From the NCBI GenBank assembly GCA_965220895.1, contig OZ244850.1:1905453-1969452 (forward strand): a stretch of DNA of 64,000 bases. The letters are read 5' to 3'. A program made the position numbers and the translations under genes. The notes under the pieces are model-generated. The model saw nothing but the letters and a program-made list of their open reading frames with translations. It did no database searches and had not been told where the DNA came from. Source of the stretch: WTFY01 sp965220895 (GTDB lineage: Bacteria; Pseudomonadota; Gammaproteobacteria; UBA4575). Of this stretch, positions 47,099-55,731 are shown piece after piece (position 1 is the first letter of the stretch; each line of letters opens with the position of its first letter).

Positions 47099-49141
47099 TC
47101 ACCCGGCTTCCGCGATCAGTTCGTGCCAGCCCGGGTCTGGCCGAAAGCGGTCCCCAAACTGTTTTTGCAATGAACCCAGGGTAGCCAGCAAGTCAGCAGC
47201 TCCCCTGGAGTCGATATATTGCATTACCCCGCCTCGAAACGGGGCAAATCCCGTACCGAAAACAATGCCTGCATCCAGGGAATCCCGGTCCGGGACGACC
47301 TCCTCGCGCAGGCATGCGACGGCTTCGTTGACGATCCTCGACACCAGGCGGTTCTGGATGGATTCAAAGTGCTTGGGTGAGGGCTTGCGAATCGGGGAAA
47401 CTTTCTTTCCCCGTTTCCACTTGTAAAAGCCCTGTCCGGATTTCCTGCCGAGCTTGCCGGCCTCGACCATGGACCGGAATGATTCCGGGACCCCGAACCC
47501 GTAGGCCAAGTCCAGGCTCTCGGCAACATGCAGACCGATATCGAGCCCGACGGTATCGGCCAGCTCAAGCGGTCCCATCGGCATGCCAAACCTGACGGCA
47601 GCCTGGTCAATTTCACCAGCCGGAAGGCCGGCTTCGCGAAGCAGCCCGGCTTCCACCATGTAGGGCGTCAGGATCCGGTTCACCAGAAACCCGGGTGCAC
47701 TTTTCACCGGCAGGGGTAGTTTGTCGATCTGTCGGGAAAAATCGATCGCCTGTTGCAGAACTTCGCGGCGTGTCTGCACGCCGTTGACGACTTCGATCAG
47801 CGGCATCCTCGTAACCGGGTTGAAAAAGTGTACCCCGACCAGGCGGGCGGGCTCTGCCAATGCATCACAGAGCTTTTCGATTTCGATGCTCGATGTATTG
47901 GTGGCCAGCAGTGCATCCTTTCTCAGCTTGGGTTCAATCGAGGCCAGCAGGTCCTGCTTGATGTTCCTGTCTTCAAATACCGCTTCAATCACGACGTCGG
48001 CCTTGCCGAGGCCGCTGCCCTGCATGTCCGGAATAAAGCGGTCCATGGCGTTTCGGATGAGCAGGCGGTGTTTCAGCCGTTTCCTGAAGTACTGCCAGGC
48101 ACGTTTCTTGGCCTTCGCCAGGCTTTCCATGCGGATGTCCTGCAAGGTGACGGTCAATCCCCTGTGTACGCACCATGCAGCAATGTCTGCACCCATCACG
48201 CCGGCGCCGATCACATGCACGTGACGTACGAGGGCCGGCTCACGGCTGGCAAGTCCCTTGAGTTTTTTGGACAGCATGAACGTGCGCACCAGGTTTTTCG
48301 CTGTTTGGGTGACGCTCAGCTCCGCGACAGAACTCGCTTCATACTGCAGCATCTTCTCTTCTTCGCCGTAGTGCTCAGTCCAGTGATTGATCATGGCATG
48401 GGGCGCAGGGTAATGCTCCAGCGGTGCTTTCCTGGAAACCTGTCTGCGCATCTGCGCCGCCAGGACCAGGCGCGCAGGCCGGCTGTTGAGAAACTTCGCG
48501 AGTCTGGGAACCTGGTGCACGGGCGGGCGGTTCAGCAGAAGCCGGCGCGCGGCATTGCGCAACTGCCGCTCAGGCACGACATGATCGACCAGCCCAATTT
48601 TTTTCGCGCGCCTTGCATCGATGCTGCGTCCTGTCAGCATCAGGTCCATGGCCGTGACAGGGCTCAGGTGTCGCAGGGCCCGTACGGTACCCCCGTATCC
48701 GGGATGGATTCCCAGCTTGATCTCCGGAAAAGAAAAGCGCACGCCCGGGTCATCCAGTGCGACCCGGTAGTCGCAGCACAGTGCAAGCTCCAGCCCGCCG
48801 CCCAGGCAAAAGCCATTGATGACCGCAACCGTGGGACAGAACAGGTGATCCAGCTGATCCATGATCGAGTGGCCCATGTAGATTTTCTCAAGCGCCTGCT
48901 GCACCCGGGTGATTTCGGTAAACTCCTTGATGTCTGCACCGGCAATGAATCCCCGGGGTTTGCCGGAGATGATGGCGATTCCCGCAGGCGTGTGTTCCTC
49001 GAAGCGCTCCAGGATCTGCCGGAATTCGTCGAGAACCGACAGCGACAGGATGTTCGTGCTGCTGTTGGCCACATCCAGTGTGAGCCAGGCCAGATCCTGG
49101 TCATCCTGGTCAAGCGCCCAGTGGGTGTATTGGAGAGCCAT
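47099..49141 (-). CDS. fadJ: FadJ/FadB-type bifunctional enoyl-CoA hydratase / 3-hydroxyacyl-CoA dehydrogenase
   Basis: A 680-residue alpha subunit of fatty acid beta-oxidation. The N-terminal hydratase domain has the oxyanion block GFIAGADIKEF and the catalytic Glu118 and Glu140 (GGGLELAL, SFPEIKLG). The dehydrogenase domain begins at VIGAGVMGADIAAW and carries the catalytic His in GVHFFNPVTRMPL. AAGGA precedes the ATG at 49141. It follows the thiolase gene by 10 nt. Whether it is of FadJ or FadB type needs phylogeny; the thiolase partner favours FadJ. Confidence 0.92.
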   Translation of the reverse strand: MALQYTHWALDQDDQDLAWLTLDVANSSTNILSLSVLDEFRQILERFEEHTPAGIAIISGKPRGFIAGADIKEFTEITRVQQALEKIYMGHSIMDQLDHLFCPTVAVINGFCLGGGLELALCCDYRVALDDPGVRFSFPEIKLGIHPGYGGTVRALRHLSPVTAMDLMLTGRSIDARRAKKIGLVDHVVPERQLRNAARRLLLNRPPVHQVPRLAKFLNSRPARLVLAAQMRRQVSRKAPLEHYPAPHAMINHWTEHYGEEEKMLQYEASSVAELSVTQTAKNLVRTFMLSKKLKGLASREPALVRHVHVIGAGVMGADIAAWCVHRGLTVTLQDIRMESLAKAKKRAWQYFRKRLKHRLLIRNAMDRFIPDMQGSGLGKADVVIEAVFEDRNIKQDLLASIEPKLRKDALLATNTSSIEIEKLCDALAEPARLVGVHFFNPVTRMPLIEVVNGVQTRREVLQQAIDFSRQIDKLPLPVKSAPGFLVNRILTPYMVEAGLLREAGLPAGEIDQAAVRFGMPMGPLELADTVGLDIGLHVAESLDLAYGFGVPESFRSMVEAGKLGRKSGQGFYKWKRGKKVSPIRKPSPKHFESIQNRLVSRIVNEAVACLREEVVPDRDSLDAGIVFGTGFAPFRGGVMQYIDSRGAADLLATLGSLQKQFGDRFRPDPGWHELIAEAG

Positions 49142-49151
49142 CCGGTCCTTA

Positions 49152-50438
49152 CTACTGGAGGTTCTCCACGAGCACTGCACCGCCCTGGCCACCGCCGATA
49201 CACAGTGTGGCAACCCCCAGCTTGGCCTGGTTTCGCTGCAGCACCTTCAGAAGATGATGCACGATCCGTGTGCCACTGGCCCCTACGGGGTGTCCAATGC
49301 TGATCGCCCCTCCGTCCACGTTGAGACACTCATGGGGAATCTCGCCCAATGCGTGGTCCATGCCCAGCTCGTTCCGGCAATACTCCTCGCTCTGGCACGC
49401 AGCGGTGCAGGCAAGCACCTGCCCTGCAAAGGCTTCGTTGATCTCCCAGTAGTCGATGTCCGCAAGCTTGAGGTTCTGCCCAGTCAACAGGGAGGCCGTG
49501 GCATGAACCGGACCGAGTCCCATCTGCGCGGGGTCCAGGGCCGCCCAGGCGGTGGCAATGATTCTGCCGGCAGGGGAGAGATCGTGTTGTTCAACCGCCG
49601 ACTCGCTGGCCAGAAGGACCCAGGCCGCCCCGTCGGTGATCTGGGCGCTGTTGCCCGCAGTGACATTTCCAAACTTCCTGTCAAACACGGGGGCCAGCTT
49701 TGCCAGTTTTTCCACGCTGGAGTCCGGTCTTGCACCGTTGTCGTGGTCGTAGTACACGCCCTGGTGGTCATAGATGGTGACCACTTCGTCGAGGTGACCG
49801 TTTTCCTGGGCATGCAGCAGGCGCTGGTGGCTTTGCACGGCGTAGTGATCCATCCGGGTCCTCGGAATACTGAACCGGTGAACCAGGTTCTCGGCCGTCT
49901 GTCCCATGGAGATGCCGACCACCGGATCGGTCAGGCCCTTTTTGAGACCGATGACCGGCACAAAAAAACCGGGTCTGAGCCGGGCAAGAGTCTGGACTTT
50001 CTGCCATGGAGATCTGGAGCGGCCCAGGTCTCCAAGCCAGTTCACCATGTGATGGTTGTACAGCACCGGCGTGTGGCTCATCGCCTCCGTGCCTCCGGCC
50101 AGGATCAGTTCCGATTTCCCGAGCAGCAGGCTCGTGCAGGCCGAGTCGATGGCCTGCATTCCGGATGCGCAGTTGCGCTGCACGGTCCAGGCGGGCATGC
50201 GGTGCCCGCAGCCCAGTCGCAGGGCAATGATGCGTGCAATGTTGGCCTCATCGACCCCGGGGGACACGCTGCCCACGATGACCTCATCCAGCGCATCCGG
50301 TGCGAAGGGCTGGCGCATCAGCAGCGGCTGGGCAGAGACTACCGCGAGATCAGACGCCTGGAAGGGGGCGGGTCGCCCCTGCACCTTGAGAAACGGTGAT
50401 CGACTTCCATCGATGATGTAGATGGCCGGCTGGGTCAT
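49152..50438 (-). CDS. fadI: FadI-type acetyl-CoA acyltransferase (3-ketoacyl-CoA thiolase)
   Basis: A 428-residue thiolase, beta subunit of the beta-oxidation complex. The acyl-accepting Cys90 lies in VQRNCASGMQA, the general-base His in ISIGHPVGASG and the second Cys in LCIGGGQGGA. The length of 428 is nearer FadI (436) than FadA (387). The ATG at 50438 starts MTQPAIYIIDGSRSPF. It heads a two-gene operon with the multifunctional alpha subunit, and together they shorten acyl-CoAs that the FadL-type porin at 7555 may help import. Confidence 0.93.
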   Translation of the reverse strand: MTQPAIYIIDGSRSPFLKVQGRPAPFQASDLAVVSAQPLLMRQPFAPDALDEVIVGSVSPGVDEANIARIIALRLGCGHRMPAWTVQRNCASGMQAIDSACTSLLLGKSELILAGGTEAMSHTPVLYNHHMVNWLGDLGRSRSPWQKVQTLARLRPGFFVPVIGLKKGLTDPVVGISMGQTAENLVHRFSIPRTRMDHYAVQSHQRLLHAQENGHLDEVVTIYDHQGVYYDHDNGARPDSSVEKLAKLAPVFDRKFGNVTAGNSAQITDGAAWVLLASESAVEQHDLSPAGRIIATAWAALDPAQMGLGPVHATASLLTGQNLKLADIDYWEINEAFAGQVLACTAACQSEEYCRNELGMDHALGEIPHECLNVDGGAISIGHPVGASGTRIVHHLLKVLQRNQAKLGVATLCIGGGQGGAVLVENLQ

Positions 50439-50476
50439 GCGGCACAAGCCTCAGGATTGTACGGGACTGAAATTGA

Positions 50477-51610
50477 TTATACATACTCGCAGACCAGCCG
50501 GAGTGCGTGGTCCAGGTCGTCTTCTGAGGTATAGAAATGAGGTGAAAAGCGGATGCCCTGGCAGCGGTGGGCACAGAGGATCCCGGAGCCGAGCAGGAAG
50601 CTGAACAGGGCATGGCTATCGGTGCCCGCCCTGCGCACCGTCACGATGCCAGAGCGCCGGTCAGGGTCCGTGTTGCTGACGATATCGAGTCCATTACTAA
50701 TTGACATATCAATCAGATAAGAAATATTTGAAGATACCACATCATGTATGGTTTCGATTCCGATTTCGAGCAGCATATGCAGGCTTTCCTGCATGGCATG
50801 GATACCCACATGGTTCAGGGTGCCGCATTCGAAGCGCGTGGCATCTTTTGCCGTCTCCCATTGCTGGGATTCGAAATCACCCGGGTTCTCCAGCATGTGC
50901 CAGCCGAACTGGTTGAGCTGCAGCAGGTCGCGCCGGTCGGGATTGCAGTAGAACAGGCCAATGCCTTCCGGGGCCAGCATCCACTTGTGGCTGTCCGCGA
51001 TGACGAAGTCCGCCGGGGTCTCGGTCAAATCAAAGGGGATGACCCCCAGCATCTGGATGGCATCGATGCAGAACAGGATTCCACGGGCCCGACAGAAATC
51101 GCTGATCCTCGCAAGATCCATGCGCAGGCCATCGTCATACTGGACCGCACTGACCGAGATGAGCCGTGTGTGACGGTCTACCTGGCTGAACAGGGCATCT
51201 TCAGGGGTTTGGGCCTGGCTGAGGTCGACGCACCGCGCCTCGACCCCGAAGCGCGACTGCAGTGATTGCCAGAGGATGCGGTTGGACGGGAATTCCTGTC
51301 TTGCAAAAACGACGTTCTCCCCGGCTTTCCACGGGATCCCGTAGGCCACGATGGAAAGCCCTTCGGAGGTGTTCTTGACCAGTGCGATGTCACTGGTATC
51401 TTCGGCATGAATCAGTTGCCGGCATGCGGAGCGCAATGCGGATTCTTTCTGTTTCCATTGCAGAATTTTTTCGGTACTGTGACGGGTGTTTTCCGTGGCG
51501 AATGCAGTGACGGCCCTTGCGGTGCGTGCAGGCCAGGGCGCGACGCCGGCATGGTTCAGATGCACAAGACCGGCCCGGTGCGGGAATTCATGTGCCCATT
51601 CGCGACGCAT
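50477..51610 (-). CDS. Class V aminotransferase-fold PLP enzyme of unknown substrate
   Basis: A 377-residue PLP enzyme related to cysteine desulfurases, selenocysteine lyases and isopenicillin epimerase. It begins near VHLNHAGVAPWPARTARAV, has NTSEGLSIVAYGIPW, the PLP-contacting Asp in FCIDAIQMLGVIPFD and the Schiff-base Lys in ADSHKWMLAPEGIGLFY. No desulfurase active-site Cys loop could be identified with confidence. ATG 51625 is an alternative start. Longer readings extend antisense through bioA and are rejected. It is divergent from bioA with 42 nt between starts. Confidence 0.85.
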   Translation of the reverse strand: MRREWAHEFPHRAGLVHLNHAGVAPWPARTARAVTAFATENTRHSTEKILQWKQKESALRSACRQLIHAEDTSDIALVKNTSEGLSIVAYGIPWKAGENVVFARQEFPSNRILWQSLQSRFGVEARCVDLSQAQTPEDALFSQVDRHTRLISVSAVQYDDGLRMDLARISDFCRARGILFCIDAIQMLGVIPFDLTETPADFVIADSHKWMLAPEGIGLFYCNPDRRDLLQLNQFGWHMLENPGDFESQQWETAKDATRFECGTLNHVGIHAMQESLHMLLEIGIETIHDVVSSNISYLIDMSISNGLDIVSNTDPDRRSGIVTVRRAGTDSHALFSFLLGSGILCAHRCQGIRFSPHFYTSEDDLDHALRLVCEYV

Positions 51611-51652
51611 GCAGTAGAGTAGCATGAATCTGAAGACGAGCTGAAAGCCGCC

Positions 51653-53014
51653 ATGACCACACAAACTTCGAAGCTGGGGCAAAGGGACCTTGCCTTGGTA
51701 TGGCACCCATGCACGCAGATGAAGGACCACGAGTCCCTGCCCATGTTGTTGGTCAAGAAGGCCAGAGGTGTCTGGCTGGAGGACTTCGACGGCAACCGCT
51801 ACCTTGATGCCATCAGCTCGTGGTGGGTGAACATCTTCGGGCATTGCAACGAGAAAATCAGCCAGGCGGTCAGCCGGCAGATGCAGGAACTCGACCATAT
51901 CTTGCTCGCCGGCTGTTCCCACGAACCCGTCATTCGCCTGTCCGAACAGCTCGTCGACATCATGCCGGCTTCGTTGACCCGGTGCTTCTACGCGGACAAC
52001 GGGTCCTCGGCCATCGAAGTGGCCATCAAGATGAGCTTTCACTACTGGAGAAACCAGGGCCAGGTGCGCAAGACCCGGTTTGTCAATCTCAGCAACTCGT
52101 ACCACGGCGAGACCCTGGGCGCCCTTTCCATGGGGGACGTCGCCCTGTTTCGCGAGACTTACGAGCCGCTGCTGCTCGATACCATCACCGTGCCGAGTCC
52201 GGACAGTTTTAACAGCGAGCCCGGGGAGAGCGCACAGGAGTATGCGATTCGCATGTTTTTGCACATGGAGGCCGTCTTGCAAAAACACCATGAAGAGGTA
52301 TGCGCCGTGATCGTTGAGCCGCTCGTTCAGTGCGCAGGGGGAATGCGGATGTATTCGCCAAAGTACCTGAGCCTGCTGCGCGAGGCCTGCGATCGTTACG
52401 GCGTGCACCTGATCGCCGATGAGATCGCCGTCGGGTTCGGTCGCACCGGCACGATGTTTGCCTGCGAACAGGCCGGCATCGCCCCGGATTTCATGTGCCT
52501 GTCCAAGGCATTGACCGGCGGGTACCTTCCGATGTCGGCGGTGCTGACCACTGACCCGGTCTACGAGGCCTTCTATGACGAGTATGAAAACCTGAATGCC
52601 TTCATGCATTCCCACAGCTACACGGGCAGTGCGCTGGGGTGTGCGGCGGCACTGGCCACACTGGAAATCTTCAAAGAAGGGAATGTCATCGATGCCAACC
52701 GCGAACTAAGCCGGGAATTTGCCGAGCAGTGCGAACGGTTCAAGGATCACCCGAACGTCGCAGAGGTCCGCCAGTGCGGCATGATCGTGGCCATTGAACT
52801 GGTCAAGGACAAAGCCACTCGCGAGCCGTTCCCCTGGCAGCAAAGACGCGGCTTGCAGGTGTATCAATATGCCCTGCAGCACGGAGTCCTGCTCCGGCCC
52901 ATGGCGAATGTGGTGTACTTCATGCCGCCGTATGTCATCACGAAAGAAGAAATCCGCATGCTGGTGGATGTCGCCGAGCGGGGCATCGAGCTGGCCGTGA
53001 AATCCGAAGGCTAG
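51653..53014 (+). CDS. bioA: BioA, adenosylmethionine-8-amino-7-oxononanoate aminotransferase
   Basis: A 453-residue PLP enzyme that makes 7,8-diaminononanoate in biotin synthesis, with SAM as amino donor. BioA markers are VWHPCTQMKDHE near the start, DAISSWWVNIFGHCN, the Asp in LIADEIAVGFGRTGTMFACEQ in part, and the PLP Lys in LSKALTGGYLPMSAV. The other bio genes are not nearby. The start is shared with a divergent promoter region of only 42 nt. Confidence 0.96.
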   Translation: MTTQTSKLGQRDLALVWHPCTQMKDHESLPMLLVKKARGVWLEDFDGNRYLDAISSWWVNIFGHCNEKISQAVSRQMQELDHILLAGCSHEPVIRLSEQLVDIMPASLTRCFYADNGSSAIEVAIKMSFHYWRNQGQVRKTRFVNLSNSYHGETLGALSMGDVALFRETYEPLLLDTITVPSPDSFNSEPGESAQEYAIRMFLHMEAVLQKHHEEVCAVIVEPLVQCAGGMRMYSPKYLSLLREACDRYGVHLIADEIAVGFGRTGTMFACEQAGIAPDFMCLSKALTGGYLPMSAVLTTDPVYEAFYDEYENLNAFMHSHSYTGSALGCAAALATLEIFKEGNVIDANRELSREFAEQCERFKDHPNVAEVRQCGMIVAIELVKDKATREPFPWQQRRGLQVYQYALQHGVLLRPMANVVYFMPPYVITKEEIRMLVDVAERGIELAVKSEG

Positions 53015-53096
53015 GGCAGGCGGGGCCTTGGGGCGTTCAATCCGTGCCGGTTCCCTGTACAATGCGCGCAGGACACACCACCCCGCACTGAACACC

Positions 53097-54023
53097 ATGC
53101 CCATGAAAAAACTTGTTGGTCTGGGTTTTCTTTTCCTCGCGCTGGCACTGCCCGTGCATGCCGAGCGCTATCCGCTTCCGTCAGACGCCAGCCCGATCAT
53201 CGGCAATCTGACGATCATCAGTACGAGTTTCGAGGACACCTTCATCAAGCTGGCGAAAAGGTTTGGCGTGGGCTATGAAGAACTGGTCATGGCCAACCCG
53301 ACGGTGGACCCATGGCTGCCGGGTCAGGGCACGCAGGTGGTGTTGCCCACACAGTACATTTTGCCTGACAGCAAGCGCGAGGGCATTGTGCTCAATCTGG
53401 CCGAGATGCGCCTGTACTACTACCCGAAAAACCCTCACGGTACACCGCAATACGTGTACACCTATCCGATCAGTATCGGCCGGCAAGGCTGGGACACTCC
53501 CCTGGGTCTCACGCGCATCATCCGGAAAAAACAAAACCCTACCTGGTATCCTCCGAAGTCCATCCGCGAGGAATACGAACGAAAGGGCAAGCCGCTGGAG
53601 AGTGTGGTTCCGCCGGGACCCGACAACCCGCTGGGCAAGTTTGCCCTGTACATGGCGCTACCCAGCTATGTCATCCACGGCACCAATGAACCGAGAGGGA
53701 TCGGCATGCGGGTGACCCACGGCTGTATTCGCCTGCGCCCGGATGACATCAAGGACCTGTTTCAGAGGATCTCCATTGACACGCCGGTCACCATCGTCAA
53801 CCAGCCCTACAAGGTGGCCTGGCACCGCAACAAGCTGTATGCGGAAATGCATCCTGGAACCTGGGAGGACCGCCGGGCGGGCTCGAACCTGACCCAGCTG
53901 GTGAGCACCATTACGGGTGCGACGGGGAGCGGCAACGGTTATCGCGTCGACTGGCAGCTTGCCAGGCGCCTGGCGAAGGGAAAGACTGGCCTGCCCACCG
54001 TGGTCGGCGTCATGTCGCCGTAG
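53097..54023 (+). CDS. L,D-transpeptidase (YkuD domain, ErfK/YbiS type)
   Basis: A 308-residue periplasmic enzyme with a signal peptide (KKLVGLGFLFLALALPVHA), a LysM-like segment (residues about 42-80, ISTSFEDTFIKLAKRFGVGY) and a YkuD catalytic domain. The active site is intact: HGTNEPRGIGMRVTHGCIRL with the nucleophile Cys. E. coli ErfK, YbiS and YcfS (about 306-320 residues) attach Lpp to peptidoglycan, and an Lpp-like lipoprotein gene lies just downstream, so the same function is likely here. Formation of 3-3 crosslinks is the alternative. Confidence 0.92.
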   Translation: MPMKKLVGLGFLFLALALPVHAERYPLPSDASPIIGNLTIISTSFEDTFIKLAKRFGVGYEELVMANPTVDPWLPGQGTQVVLPTQYILPDSKREGIVLNLAEMRLYYYPKNPHGTPQYVYTYPISIGRQGWDTPLGLTRIIRKKQNPTWYPPKSIREEYERKGKPLESVVPPGPDNPLGKFALYMALPSYVIHGTNEPRGIGMRVTHGCIRLRPDDIKDLFQRISIDTPVTIVNQPYKVAWHRNKLYAEMHPGTWEDRRAGSNLTQLVSTITGATGSGNGYRVDWQLARRLAKGKTGLPTVVGVMSP

Positions 54024-54062
54024 CCACGCAGGGCATGATTGGAAATCGAAAGGCTGGAAAAC

Positions 54063-54090
54063 AGGAAGGGCCCGCTAGCGGGCCCTTCCT
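54063..54090. terminator. Stem-loop terminator between the convergent L,D-transpeptidase and lipoprotein genes
   Basis: A perfect 28-nt palindrome with the arm AGGAAGGGCCCGCT. On the minus strand it is followed by TGTTTTCC, giving a short T run, so it best serves the lipoprotein gene. On the plus strand no T tract follows, though the stem may still stop transcripts. Confidence 0.75.
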
Positions 54091-54115
54091 CCGTACGTCA
54101 TGATCAAGGTACGCA

Positions 54116-54352
54116 CTACTTGCCCTTCATCATGGAGTCATTAAACATGCGGTCCATGCGCTCAGTGTTTGCATGGCAGCATTCCTTGGCCGCAGCTGCA
54201 TCCTGTGCGGCAGCTTTAGCAGTGTGTAGTGCCTCTTCTGCCATGGCACGCACTTCAGCGAGATCCGCATGGGACGGCGAACTCTGACACCCTGCGGTGA
54301 CGCCAATCGCCAAAGCAAAGACTGCAGAAAAAAGAAGTTTCTTGGCTAGCAT
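54116..54352 (-). CDS. Lpp/OprI-like murein lipoprotein
   Basis: A 78-residue lipoprotein. A signal peptide (KKLLFSAVFALAIGVTAGC) ends in the lipobox VTAGC. The mature part is an Ala-rich helix with heptad-like spacing (AEVRAMAEEALHTAKAAAQDA) expected to form a coiled-coil trimer, and the C-terminal residue is Lys, as needed for linkage to peptidoglycan. A Cys-Cys pair (KECCHANTERM) is unusual for Lpp. GGAG lies 10 nt before the ATG. Placement opposite an ErfK/YbiS-type L,D-transpeptidase supports the Lpp role. Confidence 0.88.
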   Translation of the reverse strand: MLAKKLLFSAVFALAIGVTAGCQSSPSHADLAEVRAMAEEALHTAKAAAQDAAAAKECCHANTERMDRMFNDSMMKGK

Positions 54353-54368
54353 ATTCTTGACTCCGAAA

Positions 54369-54396
54369 TTTATAAAATGATTTTGTGATTCACAAA
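54369..54396 (-). promoter_or_regulatory. Candidate promoter and operator of the Lpp-like gene
   Basis: On the minus strand TATAAA (54374-54369) forms a good -10. Directly upstream, 54382-54396 is a perfect 15-bp palindrome (TTTGTGA-T-TCACAAA on the plus strand). The arms resemble CRP half-sites, but the one-base spacing is wrong for CRP, so another regulator or chance symmetry should be considered. The remainder of the 293-nt gap to 54645 shows no gene. Confidence 0.4.
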
Positions 54397-54645
54397 TTGA
54401 CGTATGCCACAACCCCTCGCATCTCCCAGTCCTGGGTCCGGAATGCACCCAGCACTCCCGCTGCAGCAGCACGAACCACGGTATTGTAAGAAAAAACGTT
54501 ACAATTACCAAGTCTATTGTAGGCCCCGGTCAACAGACACTGTAGTGTATGGATTTCAAGACCTCCGTTACATGTTTATGACAAACCCTGAAATCACGGA
54601 TGAACCTTTCGATGCCGGCTAGCCGATGCCTGACAGGAATCCGGA

Positions 54646-55731
54646 GTGAATCCCAGAGATGCCGGGTGCCAGCCTGACATGGACATTTCGTCCAGACCGG
54701 CCGGCTTGCCGACACTGATTACCCTGGCGGCATTCGTCGTGGTCGTGGCCGGCGTTCGGGCTGCCGAAGCCGTCGTCGTTCCCTTTCTGCTGTCCGTATT
54801 TATTGCAATCATCAGTGCGCCGACACTGTTCTGGCTGGAAAAAAACCGGGTGCCGCGCTGGCTGGCCATGCTCACCGTGCTGGGGGCCATCATCACCATC
54901 GCCGTGCTGCTGTCGGTGCTGATCGGCTCCTCGGTGAAGAGCTTTTCGCAAGACCTGCCTTATTACCAGGAGCGTCTTTCCGGACTGCTTACCCAGGTCA
55001 ACACCTGGATGAGCCAGCATGGCGCTGACTTGTCCATGGGCACGGTGACCAGCTACCTGAACCCGGGTGCTGCCATGCAACTGGTCGCTGACATACTGAA
55101 TGGCCTGGGCTCTGTATTCGGGAACATGTTCCTCATTATCCTGACGGTGGTGTTCATCCTGTTCGAGGCATCATCCATGCCACGCAAGCTGCAGGCGGGC
55201 CTGCCCAATGCGGACGAGTCGCTTCGTGTGTTCTCGGCGATCGCGAACAATGTCAACCGCTATCTGGCCATCAAGACCCTCACCAGTGTGTTTACCGGCG
55301 TTGCCGTCGCAAGCGCACTGGCCCTGATCGGGGTGGACTACCCGCTGCTTTGGGGCGTGATTGCATTCCTGTTCAACTACATCCCGAGCATCGGCTCCGT
55401 CATTGCTGCCGTGCCTGCCATCCTGCTGGCACTCATTCAGCTGGGCACCGGGGCGGCTCTGGTGTCTGCCGCATTCTACGTGGTCATCAATGTGCTGATC
55501 AGCAACGTCATCGAGCCCAAGCTGATGGGACGACAGGTCGGCTTGTCCACCCTGGTCGTGTTTTTGTCCCTGGTCTTCTGGGGCTGGGTGTTCGGGCCGG
55601 TCGGCATGTTCTTGTCCGTGCCCTTGACGGTGACCGCGAAGCTTGCCCTGGAAAGCGGACCGCGGACACGCTGGATTGCCGTGCTGCTCGGCAACAAGGT
55701 CGAACTTCAAAATAGGGGGTCACTTTTTTGA
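54646..55731 (+). CDS. AI-2E family permease
   Basis: A 361-residue membrane protein of the AI-2E/PerM family with about seven or eight helices, e.g. TLITLAAFVVVVAGVRAAE, LLSVFIAIISAPTLFWLE and the family block LLWGVIAFLFNYIPSIGS. Members include Na+/H+ antiporters and proteins once proposed as AI-2 exporters; the substrate is unknown here. GTG 54646 has AGGAA 6 nt upstream and is the chosen start; ATG 54679 also gives a complete protein. The ppk2 gene overlaps its stop. Confidence 0.9.
   Translation: MNPRDAGCQPDMDISSRPAGLPTLITLAAFVVVVAGVRAAEAVVVPFLLSVFIAIISAPTLFWLEKNRVPRWLAMLTVLGAIITIAVLLSVLIGSSVKSFSQDLPYYQERLSGLLTQVNTWMSQHGADLSMGTVTSYLNPGAAMQLVADILNGLGSVFGNMFLIILTVVFILFEASSMPRKLQAGLPNADESLRVFSAIANNVNRYLAIKTLTSVFTGVAVASALALIGVDYPLLWGVIAFLFNYIPSIGSVIAAVPAILLALIQLGTGAALVSAAFYVVINVLISNVIEPKLMGRQVGLSTLVVFLSLVFWGWVFGPVGMFLSVPLTVTAKLALESGPRTRWIAVLLGNKVELQNRGSLF

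Noticed and set aside
47753..49303. 516-codon open frame antisense to the fadJ-type gene
   Set aside because: The minus-strand enzyme has all catalytic motifs; the plus-strand frame is a codon-bias shadow.
51611..52615. Upstream extension of the class V aminotransferase across bioA
   Set aside because: The added 335 residues lie antisense to bioA and resemble no PLP enzyme; the true protein starts near 51610.
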